A DNA stretch of 5,548 bases from assembly GCA_002299135.1 (NCBI GenBank), contig DBNM01000171.1:5516-11063 (forward strand). Direction: 5' to 3'. The notes under the pieces are model-generated. The model saw only the letters and a program-made list of their open reading frames with translations. It had not been told where the DNA came from and did not search any database. The DNA is from Candidatus Neomicrothrix sp. UBA672. Its GTDB lineage: Bacteria > Actinomycetota > Acidimicrobiia > Acidimicrobiales > MedAcidi-G1. Below are positions 1-5,548 of this stretch, one piece after another; position 1 is the first letter of the stretch, and each line of letters opens with the position of its first letter. The translations under genes and the position numbers were made by a program.

Positions 1-1370
1 AATTTCTTCACCAATATATCAATAGAAAATGCTGCAAGAATAACTAATGACGCTTCCGCTGCAGTGCGATAGCGGGTATTCCCAAAAGCCAACGCAGCGG
101 TAAGTGTGACAATCGGAATCCAGGCAGAAGTTATATAGATAGTCTCTCGCCGTTTTTTCCATAATTTAAAAATGGCCATTAGAGAAAGAGGTAATAAAAG
201 CAAGTATTGACCAAAACCTATTAAGGAAATAGCAAAAGAGCGACGATCAGCAAGCACATCGAGGCGGAGTTGTTCAATGGGCTTGTAAGCACCCCACATC
301 CGGCCGATGCGTGCAGGAGCAACAACTGTTATGAACCTTTTTTTATTTTCAGAAATGTAATCAAATGCTCGTTCACGAACAACAATGTCTCGTTGTGATT
401 CGTCAAGCAGTTCACCATTTTCACCATATGGAGGTGGTTCACCGCACTTAAGTTCCCAGTACCCAAGGTTTTGTCCATAGTAGGTGGAATCGCAATTGGC
501 CTGAACTAGAACTGTGCCTGCACCATCAGATAGAAAAACGTTTTCTTCAAAGGAGTAAAGATTTCGAATCACCCACGGGGAAATTACAATTAGTGCCGCT
601 AATCCGATAGAGAGGTACTGCAGTATTTTTCTACGCCATGAAATCTTTTTATTAAATAGAATTACTGCACCCACCAGGGGAAGGTAGATGAGCAGTTCAG
701 CACGACATAGAGCCGCTAAACCACCAACACACCCAAAAATTAAAGCGTTTTTCATGTTCTGGTTTTCAGCCAGAACTAGCGCGGCGAGAATGCTTGCCAT
801 CGCCCCAGTTATTGCACACGTTTCTGCCATAAGCAGTCCTTCATTAATCCAAATGAATGCATAAGTAGCAGTGAGCGATGCGGTTATTAAACCAAGTTGC
901 TCCGAACCGACTTTTTTTCCGATTAAACCAGCGAGAATTATTGAAGGTATCCCTAAGAAAATTGAGAATATTTGCTGCTGAAAAACGGTTGTAAAACCTA
1001 GAAAAGAACCGATTGAGAGTAGCAAGGTCCACATCGGCGGATGTCCGGCAGTCGGTTCTATGTGGCCGATCGGGGTGATTACTTCGATTAGTTTTCCTTC
1101 AATGGGCACTGAATCAATCGCTCCAAAGAGGTATCGAAAAGGTTCTGTAAAGCCAAGACCATCCGCAAAAATATTTGCAGTTAAATGGTAGGAGGAAGCG
1201 TCACCGCTCAATTGGTTGTCAGCAGCTATGAGAAAAAAATATAGAAGGCGTATAAAAAATCCTAAAAGGCAAATAAGTAATAAAACTTTATTAAAACCTA
1301 GTTTTTTAATCACACCAGATTTTTCTTTGCTTTCCATGGCAGTTTTCATTATCAGGTTAACTTTTCCCAT
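1..1370 (-). CDS. GT-C membrane glycosyltransferase, ArnT/PMT-like (GT39/PMT_2 type), paralogue A; 3' end cut by window edge
   Basis: I translated this by hand as one uninterrupted frame of 456 codons reaching the left edge, so the C-terminus is missing. Members of this fold move a sugar from a polyprenyl-phosphate carrier to an acceptor on the outer face of the membrane. A first membrane helix lies at about residues 28-50. After it come a GDA motif with the likely catalytic Asp57, then GHIEPTAGHPP around residues 102-112, the His-Pro-Pro block typical of the family. Further hydrophobic helices follow, and GNTRYRTAAEAS near the cut end. A large extracytoplasmic loop carries two cysteines (ANCDSTYYG and LKCGEPPP). 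It matches the gene at 2199-3638 along its whole length, about half identical by eye around the GDA motif. That gene is 479 aa, so only a few tens of residues are probably missing here. Start choice: ATG at 1370 gives an N-terminus as long as the paralogue's but overlaps the deacetylase gene by 14 bp. ATGs at 1349 and 1337 are alternatives, and none has a clear Shine-Dalgarno. Acceptor and donor sugar are unknown. Confidence 0.87.
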   Translation of the reverse strand, partial: MGKVNLIMKTAMESKEKSGVIKKLGFNKVLLLICLLGFFIRLLYFFLIAADNQLSGDASSYHLTANIFADGLGFTEPFRYLFGAIDSVPIEGKLIEVITPIGHIEPTAGHPPMWTLLLSIGSFLGFTTVFQQQIFSIFLGIPSIILAGLIGKKVGSEQLGLITASLTATYAFIWINEGLLMAETCAITGAMASILAALVLAENQNMKNALIFGCVGGLAALCRAELLIYLPLVGAVILFNKKISWRRKILQYLSIGLAALIVISPWVIRNLYSFEENVFLSDGAGTVLVQANCDSTYYGQNLGYWELKCGEPPPYGENGELLDESQRDIVVRERAFDYISENKKRFITVVAPARIGRMWGAYKPIEQLRLDVLADRRSFAISLIGFGQYLLLLPLSLMAIFKLWKKRRETIYITSAWIPIVTLTAALAFGNTRYRTAAEASLVILAAFSIDILVKK

Positions 1371-2205
1371 GGCATGGAGATTCCGGATCAACTATTTGAA
1401 GTTGAGATAGATCGATCGTCGACGCTATGTCACCAAGGGACTGTGATGAAGTCTCCTTGAGGAAGTCCCGCATTTTATTTTCCATTCCTTTTCTACCTAT
1501 CCACGCGATTCGACTTGTGGCACGTCCGACGTTCTCTAATTGGTAGTACTTCTCTTCCGGGTCGAACTCCCAAGGATGACAGTAGGTCCATAGAACCTCT
1601 TTATTTGAAGATTTACGTATACCGATTTTTCTAATGACCGATGGGAAGAGTCGAAAGTAAGCTCCTCCAAGGTAAGGAATGCTAAAGCCTAAAATGTTCG
1701 TCACGGGGCAGGGGAACTCAATTACTGAGTTCAACCACCTGAATGGTTGTTTCGGCAAACCGTTCCATCCGTAAAGAGGATTCTTAGCGGGCAGTACACT
1801 TGACGAGTAGGTGAAGCCGATTCTCTGCATAATGGGAACGGCCCAGCGAGTTTCGCGCGTAAGGGACATTGTCGGTGCCCTGTAACCATTCACCTGTTGG
1901 CCCGAAATGTCTTCAAGTGACCGCTTTGCTTCACCTAACTCTCGTTCAAAGTCATCTGGGTTTAGCAGTTGCAATGGTATGTGTTTATGGGAGTGTAGAC
2001 CGATTTCATGTCCAGCTTTTACAGCTTTTTTGATTGTCTCTGGATGCTTTCTGGCCACATCACCTACGACAAAAATTGTTGCTCGAATCTTCATTTCAGC
2101 AAAGAGATCTAAAACTTTTTCTGTCATCAGTTTTGAGCGGTCTTCGAAATTATCTGAAGGTCGAAGATCTTCAACATCTAGAGTGACTGAAATATTTTTT
2201 AGCAT
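1357..2205 (-). CDS. Polysaccharide deacetylase, XrtA/PEP-CTERM-associated (DUF3473) type
   Basis: A 282-aa protein with a NodB-type carbohydrate esterase 4 domain, expected to use a metal ion to remove N- or O-acetyl groups from a sugar chain. Motif 1 is TLDVED (residues 8-13, Asp10 and Asp13 as candidate base and metal ligand) in place of the common TFDD. Motif 2 is HSHKH (71-75), giving the two metal-binding histidines. Motif 3 is GYRAPT (107-112). The later blocks SSSVLPA...YG (134-146), GGAYFRLFP (180-188) and CHPWEFDPE (209-217) are the hallmarks of the DUF3473 extension seen in deacetylases of exosortase-linked exopolysaccharide clusters. Length is normal for that family. There is no signal peptide or membrane helix, so it should be cytosolic, acting on a precursor before export (inference). 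Its ATG overlaps the stop of the upstream glycosyltransferase gene by 7 bp, and it is followed at once by the paralogous glycosyltransferase, so all three are probably translated together. No exosortase is present in the window. The family call is firm; the substrate is not known. Confidence 0.92.
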   Translation of the reverse strand: MLKNISVTLDVEDLRPSDNFEDRSKLMTEKVLDLFAEMKIRATIFVVGDVARKHPETIKKAVKAGHEIGLHSHKHIPLQLLNPDDFERELGEAKRSLEDISGQQVNGYRAPTMSLTRETRWAVPIMQRIGFTYSSSVLPAKNPLYGWNGLPKQPFRWLNSVIEFPCPVTNILGFSIPYLGGAYFRLFPSVIRKIGIRKSSNKEVLWTYCHPWEFDPEEKYYQLENVGRATSRIAWIGRKGMENKMRDFLKETSSQSLGDIASTIDLSQLQIVDPESPCHGKS

Positions 2206-3638
2206 TTTTCTACTTCTGGCACAGAAATGGATATCTGGTTCTTCTTTGTAGGAAAGTTTCTGAGCTTTTCGAAGAAAAACTGTATCCCAAAGGAAGAGAG
2301 AATTATTATTGAGATTTCAGCTGAAACACGGTATCTGGTGGTTCCCATGCTTATTGCGGCGAGCAGAGTAGTGATTATGGGGATCGTCAAAATTGGCAAT
2401 AATGGTTTCTTTCTATCCTTGAGTTTGACCAGACCAAAGATTGATAAAGGGATTAGAGAATAGTATTGGAAAAGCCCTATGAGTGAAAGGCTAAAATTCC
2501 TTCCCTCAACAAGTTTGTCGGCACGCAACTGTTCCAAAGGTGAATAAAATCCCCATAAACGAGCTACACGTTTTGGGATTACGTGCCCAAAAAGACGACC
2601 TTTATGTTCAGTGGCATATTCGATACCTCGTGATCGGTATTCCTTATCACGGACAGATTCGTCTGTAGGTTCACCATCTTTTCCTACAGGTTGAGGTAGA
2701 CCACACAAATATTCCCAGTATCCCTGCTTGTCTCCGAAATAGGTGGCTTCACAGTTTGTCTGCGCCAATAAAATCCCTGAACCATTGGAGAGGACTACTG
2801 GTTCTTCAAATTGGATTAGATTCCTGGCGACCCAAGGCGCCAATACTGAAGCAACGATAATTCCTACAAGAAAATACTTAGTTAATCGTTTTTTTAGTGT
2901 CTGATTTGAATTGCGCAGAATAGGTAATGCCAAAAAAGGGATAACGATTATAAGTTCAGCTCTTGTAAGAACTGCCAATCCTCCCACTACACCGAATGCT
3001 ATGAGCAGGCAAAGTGAGTTTTTGTTGTAAAGACGAGCTGAGAGTCCGACTGCTATTGCCACTATTGGTATTACGAGAGTTTCTGACATTAAGAGTCCGT
3101 CATTTAGCCATAGAAATGCGTATATTGAGGCAATCCCGGCAGCGATCAACCCACTTTTCTCGCTGATTATTTCACGTGCAGCCCATCCAATAGCAAAAAC
3201 ACCTAGTGAACCTATTAATGCAGAGAAAATTTGTTGAATTAAAATACTGTCTAAGCCAACTAAGACTGGGAAAGCCAGAAGGATCACCCAAAGAGGCGGA
3301 TGGCCGGCCGTCGGTTCGGTATGCCCTACCGGCAGACTCTGATTAGTGGTTTCAGTCAAGTGTGAAGGGTCTTCAATAAAAAGCAGTTCTTGAGCGCCTC
3401 CGAATAAGTATCTATAAGGTTCAACAAAGCCGAGACCATCAACAAGTAAGCGTGATGCGTGGTGGTAGTAAAATGCATCCCCATTTAATGGGTCACCTTT
3501 TTCGACGAAAATCACGTACAAAAGTCTCACAAGAAAAGCGAACAAAGAGATAAGAATCAGCTTGAAGCGAAATGATTTTCCTTGAAAGTTCAGGGGGTTG
3601 ATCGGAAGATCACCTAGCAGCGAACTTGCTGTAGCCAT
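2199..3638 (-). CDS. GT-C membrane glycosyltransferase, ArnT/PMT-like (GT39/PMT_2 type), paralogue B
   Basis: A complete 479-aa polytopic membrane protein. A hydrophilic N-terminus of about 24 residues precedes the first helix (25-45). The first outer loop holds NGDAFYYHH with the likely catalytic Asp54, and then GHTEPTAGHPPLW (105-117), the His-Pro-Pro signature of ArnT/PMT-type enzymes. Hydrophobic segments follow at roughly 118-153, 160-178, 184-200, 208-240 and 253-272. A large soluble loop at about 275-380 carries Cys296 and Cys312. The last helices are at about 382-403, 412-431 and 438-456, with GTTRYRVSAE at 432-441. It should transfer a sugar from a polyprenyl-phosphate donor on the outer face of the membrane (family knowledge); donor and acceptor are unknown. 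It is a clear paralogue of the gene at 1-1370, with the deacetylase gene between them. Compared with that copy it has an extra stretch of about six residues in the loop before GHTEPT. Its ATG lies 16 bp after the stop of the FAD gene. The only purine-rich stretch (GAAGG) is about 13 bases upstream, too far for a typical ribosome site. Confidence 0.9.
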   Translation of the reverse strand: MATASSLLGDLPINPLNFQGKSFRFKLILISLFAFLVRLLYVIFVEKGDPLNGDAFYYHHASRLLVDGLGFVEPYRYLFGGAQELLFIEDPSHLTETTNQSLPVGHTEPTAGHPPLWVILLAFPVLVGLDSILIQQIFSALIGSLGVFAIGWAAREIISEKSGLIAAGIASIYAFLWLNDGLLMSETLVIPIVAIAVGLSARLYNKNSLCLLIAFGVVGGLAVLTRAELIIVIPFLALPILRNSNQTLKKRLTKYFLVGIIVASVLAPWVARNLIQFEEPVVLSNGSGILLAQTNCEATYFGDKQGYWEYLCGLPQPVGKDGEPTDESVRDKEYRSRGIEYATEHKGRLFGHVIPKRVARLWGFYSPLEQLRADKLVEGRNFSLSLIGLFQYYSLIPLSIFGLVKLKDRKKPLLPILTIPIITTLLAAISMGTTRYRVSAEISIIILSSFGIQFFFEKLRNFPTKKNQISISVPEVEKC

Positions 3639-3654
3639 TACTTAGATGGAGCCT

Positions 3655-5088
3655 TCAAGTTTTAGTAACTTCTTCGTGGTAATCCTGCTCAACGTTTACA
3701 GACCAAATATCGTGGTCAGATCCAAGGATGTTTTCAACACTTAAAATAGCCGTAAGCATTGAATGGTCTTGATTGTTGTAGCGGTGCATACCGTTCCTGC
3801 CGACTGGAAAGACATTTCCCGCATTTTGATTCAACCACGTTTTAATGATTTCAACATTTTCGAAATAGTTCTTGTCATACATAGGGTAAGCCTTCGGCAT
3901 TCTCACTACGTATGACTGTTCTACGCTTTCGGGATTCAATAGTCCTAGAATTTTCATCTCTGACTTCCCAAGGCTTATTAGGTCACCGTCAGGAGTATTC
4001 CAAATATCGTCACCTTCGGTCACGAAGTACTCAAGGCCAAGACAAGTTTTTCCATCCTTGACTAAATACGGTGACCACCTTCCAAAGTTTTGAACCCGAC
4101 CTACTTTTACATCTGCTGAATGGATGTAAATCCAATTGTCGGGGAAACCTTCATTTTCCGGAACCACCAGTGCAACGGTGATGTGTTCGCGAAAAGTCAG
4201 AGAAAGTGCGGCTTCTCTAACTTTCTCAGGAGCCGGCGGATCCATGGCAAGAAGAAGTTTAGAAATTGGCATTGAAGAAATGATGTGAGAACTTTTAAAA
4301 GTTTCCGACCCGTTTAAACTTTCCGTGATTACCTCATTTGCGATCCCGTTTGAATGTTTGATCGAAGTCACAGGATTTTGGAAAATGACCTTACTGCCTT
4401 GATTGCTTATCAGTTCATGACACTTTTCCCACATCATGCCTGGTCCAAATTTAGGATATTCAAACTCTTCAATTAGACTTGTGATTTCTTTCTGGTTCCT
4501 TCTTGGCAATATTGAATTTAAAACCGCTTTAAAAAGGGATAGGTTTTTTATGCGTTGTGCCGCCCAGTCGGCTTGTATCTCACTTGCGTCAACACCCCAA
4601 ACTTTTTCAGTGTAAGTCTTAAAAAACATTCTGTAGAGCCGCCAACCGAACCTACTTACCGTCCAACCTTCAAAAGTGCTTATGTCTGAAGGCTTTTTAA
4701 TTCTTACCCAGAGGTAGGACAGAACACATAGGAAAGATTCTAAAAGACCAAGATTTTTCAGCGCATTACTAGCTTTAAGTGGATAATCGTAGAACTTCCC
4801 CTTGTAGAAAATACGACTCATTCGTGGCCTTAATAGAAAATCTCCTTCATCAAGGATTTCGTGCCACAGGTCAGAAACCATAGGTACTTTTGTGAAGAAT
4901 CGGTGACCACCTATATCGAAACGCCAACCATCTCGCACCTCGGTGCGACTAATGCCACCAACAACAGAATCAGCTTCCAGCACCGTGCTTTCTATGCCGG
5001 ATTTTCCGAGATGGTATGCCGCGGTAAGCCCTGCTGGTCCAGCTCCGATAATAATTGCTTCAATGTTTTCATTGTTGTTAATAGTCAC
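3655..5088 (-). CDS. FAD-dependent oxidoreductase, UDP-galactopyranose-mutase-like (NAD(P)-binding Rossmann / amino-oxidase fold)
   Basis: A complete 477-aa flavoprotein. The N-terminal dinucleotide-binding fold has GAGPAG (15-20), an acidic end to the second strand (VLEAD, Glu38) and GGISRT (44-49). Next is the DIGGHRFFTK block (58-67). FKTYTEKVWG (156-165) resembles the YTxKQWG region of UDP-galactopyranose mutases. The C-terminal FAD-contacting block is GRNGMHRYNNQDHSMLTA (430-447), where mutases have a GR...Y...D pattern. Proteins with these blocks are common in polysaccharide gene clusters and are usually annotated only as NAD(P)/FAD-dependent oxidoreductase or mutase-like. At 477 aa it is longer than classic bacterial Glf (about 370-400 aa), so a plain galactopyranose/galactofuranose activity should not be assumed. 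There is no signal peptide, so it is cytosolic. The start is GTG at 5088: an in-frame TGA lies only 9 bases upstream and leaves no other choice. It is the first gene of the minus-strand unit, with a -10-like hexamer right before it, and the glycosyltransferase gene follows 16 bp after its stop. The family is firm; the reaction is not known. Confidence 0.88.
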   Translation of the reverse strand: MTINNNENIEAIIIGAGPAGLTAAYHLGKSGIESTVLEADSVVGGISRTEVRDGWRFDIGGHRFFTKVPMVSDLWHEILDEGDFLLRPRMSRIFYKGKFYDYPLKASNALKNLGLLESFLCVLSYLWVRIKKPSDISTFEGWTVSRFGWRLYRMFFKTYTEKVWGVDASEIQADWAAQRIKNLSLFKAVLNSILPRRNQKEITSLIEEFEYPKFGPGMMWEKCHELISNQGSKVIFQNPVTSIKHSNGIANEVITESLNGSETFKSSHIISSMPISKLLLAMDPPAPEKVREAALSLTFREHITVALVVPENEGFPDNWIYIHSADVKVGRVQNFGRWSPYLVKDGKTCLGLEYFVTEGDDIWNTPDGDLISLGKSEMKILGLLNPESVEQSYVVRMPKAYPMYDKNYFENVEIIKTWLNQNAGNVFPVGRNGMHRYNNQDHSMLTAILSVENILGSDHDIWSVNVEQDYHEEVTKT

Positions 5089-5174
5089 TAATACGGATCA
5101 TAGGAGCCTAAATGGGGTAGTGAGTAAAATAGGTGAAAAATTACTTCTCTTCGCCTGAGATATTTGTCTAACTC
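5089..5174. promoter_or_regulatory. Divergent intergenic control region
   Basis: This is the only non-coding gap of note in the window. It separates the FAD gene (minus) from the third glycosyltransferase (plus), so the promoters of both units must lie in it or just inside the gene ends. It is AT-rich and contains TAAAAT at 5125-5130 on the plus strand, another -10-like hexamer that would give a leader of about 40 bases. I see no riboswitch-like fold, no strong inverted repeat that would suggest an operator, and no terminator. Confidence 0.5.
5097..5102 (-). promoter_or_regulatory. Candidate -10 element of the minus-strand operon
   Basis: The minus strand reads TATGAT here, five of six bases of the TATAAT consensus. 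Transcription starting six to nine bases downstream would begin at about 5088-5091, on or beside the GTG start of the FAD gene, giving a leaderless or near-leaderless mRNA. No convincing -35 hexamer is seen about 17 bases further upstream, so the call rests on the -10 match and its position. Confidence 0.4.
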
Positions 5175-5548
5175 ATGTACGGATACGATTTAATTGTGAC
5201 TGAAAAACTTGATCTACAACAAAGCATGCTTTGGGTGGTCGCCGTGATGGGAATTCTATTCGGCGCTATTTTTAACTTCTTACCGATGACCCCTCTTTGG
5301 CTAGATGAAGCTCAATCAGCTTCTATAGCAGGAGAGGGTTTTTCTTCTCTTTTTGATGCTCTTCGACACGATGGACACCCTCCCCTTTATTACTTTCTTC
5401 TAGGAATTTGGGCTGATTTATTCGGCAATTCAGACTTTGCCTTAAGAGCTTTTTCCGGTTTTCTAGGTTGCTTGGTCATATTTATGACTTGGTTCACCTT
5501 CCGAATGCATATGGGTAAGAGAGAATCACTAATAGCCGCTTCATTAAT
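5175..5548 (+). CDS. GT-C membrane glycosyltransferase, dolichyl-phosphate-mannose-protein-mannosyltransferase-like; 3' end cut by window edge
   Basis: An open frame of 124 codons, hand-translated, running off the right edge. After a short polar N-terminus there is a hydrophobic helix (residues 19-36). It is followed by LWLDEAQS (41-48), the Asp-Glu pair typical of the first outer loop of PMT/ArnT-like enzymes, and then HDGHPPLYYFL (65-75), the family His-Pro-Pro motif. A further helix lies at about 92-108 with basic residues after it (FRMHMGKRE). The order and spacing of these motifs make the fold call good although only the N-terminal part is visible. It differs from the two minus-strand paralogues (LDEAQS rather than GDA), so it belongs to another branch and may use another donor. 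An in-frame TAA sits just upstream (5169-5171). ATG at 5175 is the first start; GTG at 5196 is an alternative favoured by a -10-like hexamer just before it; ATG at 5226 is a third but falls just ahead of the first helix. It is divergent from the FAD gene and probably shares its control region. Confidence 0.82.
   Translation, partial: MYGYDLIVTEKLDLQQSMLWVVAVMGILFGAIFNFLPMTPLWLDEAQSASIAGEGFSSLFDALRHDGHPPLYYFLLGIWADLFGNSDFALRAFSGFLGCLVIFMTWFTFRMHMGKRESLIAASL
5184..5189 (+). promoter_or_regulatory. Weak candidate -10 element for the divergent plus-strand glycosyltransferase
   Basis: TACGAT keeps the conserved T, A, A and T positions of a -10 box and ends six bases before the in-frame GTG at 5196. 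Used as a promoter it would make a leaderless transcript beginning at that GTG, and the ATG at 5175 would then not be the real start. There is no good -35 at the right distance. An equally short hexamer can arise by chance, so confidence is low. Confidence 0.22.

Noticed and set aside
844..1032. 62-codon minus-strand frame inside paralogue A
   Set aside because: It is out of frame with the glycosyltransferase reading frame, which is open across the whole region and matches its paralogue. Its Asn/Arg/Phe-rich product looks like frame-shifted membrane-protein code.
1..1370. Possibility that paralogue A is a pseudogene, since no complete frame ends inside the window
   Set aside because: Hand translation from 1370 to the window edge shows no stop or frameshift, and motifs match the complete paralogue throughout. 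It is cut only by the window boundary.
1907..2251. 114-codon open frame on the plus strand, antisense to the deacetylase
   Set aside because: It lies opposite a gene with full family motifs, its translation is serine-rich low-quality sequence with no recognisable domain, and it has no promoter or ribosome site. It is a shadow of the real gene.
2227..2463. 78-codon plus-strand frame opposite the C-terminus of paralogue B
   Set aside because: It is antisense to a conserved coding region and has no supporting signal.
4861..5158. Two overlapping short plus-strand frames opposite the 5' end of the FAD gene
   Set aside because: Both are antisense to the dinucleotide-binding fold of a clear flavoprotein gene, overlap each other in different frames and show no domain.
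5145..5160. Small inverted repeat TCTC...GAGA in the divergent gap, considered as an operator or terminator
   Set aside because: The stem is only four base pairs with a 7-base loop and no following T-run. It is expected by chance.

Overview
The window holds five protein-coding genes, all pointing to cell-surface polysaccharide or glycolipid assembly. Four lie head to tail on the minus strand and form a tight unit. In transcription order they are a UDP-galactopyranose-mutase-like FAD protein (3655-5088), a GT-C membrane glycosyltransferase (2199-3638), a polysaccharide deacetylase of the XrtA-associated/DUF3473 kind (1357-2205), and a second GT-C glycosyltransferase that is a paralogue of the first and runs off the left edge (1-1370). 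Spacing is 16 bp, then a 7-bp overlap, then a 14-bp overlap or a few bases depending on the start, so co-transcription and translational coupling are likely. On the plus strand a third, more distant GT-C glycosyltransferase starts divergently at about 5175 and runs off the right edge.

The only intergenic region is the divergent one, about 86 bp (5089-5174). It has a good -10-like hexamer for the minus-strand unit placed so that the transcript would start at or next to its GTG codon. A weaker hexamer is similarly placed before an in-frame GTG of the plus-strand gene. No start in the window has a convincing Shine-Dalgarno sequence at normal spacing, so leaderless or SD-independent initiation is a reasonable reading.

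How the genes may work together (inference): the FAD protein modifies a sugar nucleotide or lipid-linked sugar in the cytoplasm. The deacetylase, which has no signal peptide or membrane segment, removes an acetyl group from an amino sugar or oligosaccharide precursor. The GT-C proteins transfer sugars from polyprenyl-phosphate donors on the outer face of the membrane. The substrate and final polymer cannot be read from the sequence.

The DNA is moderately AT-leaning, genes are tightly packed, and the standard genetic code fits. This suggests a free-living, probably uncultured environmental bacterium. Leaderless-type starts would fit an actinobacterial or similar lineage, but the window has no taxonomic marker and this is a weak guess. 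There are no RNA genes, mobile elements, CRISPR arrays or clear terminators.
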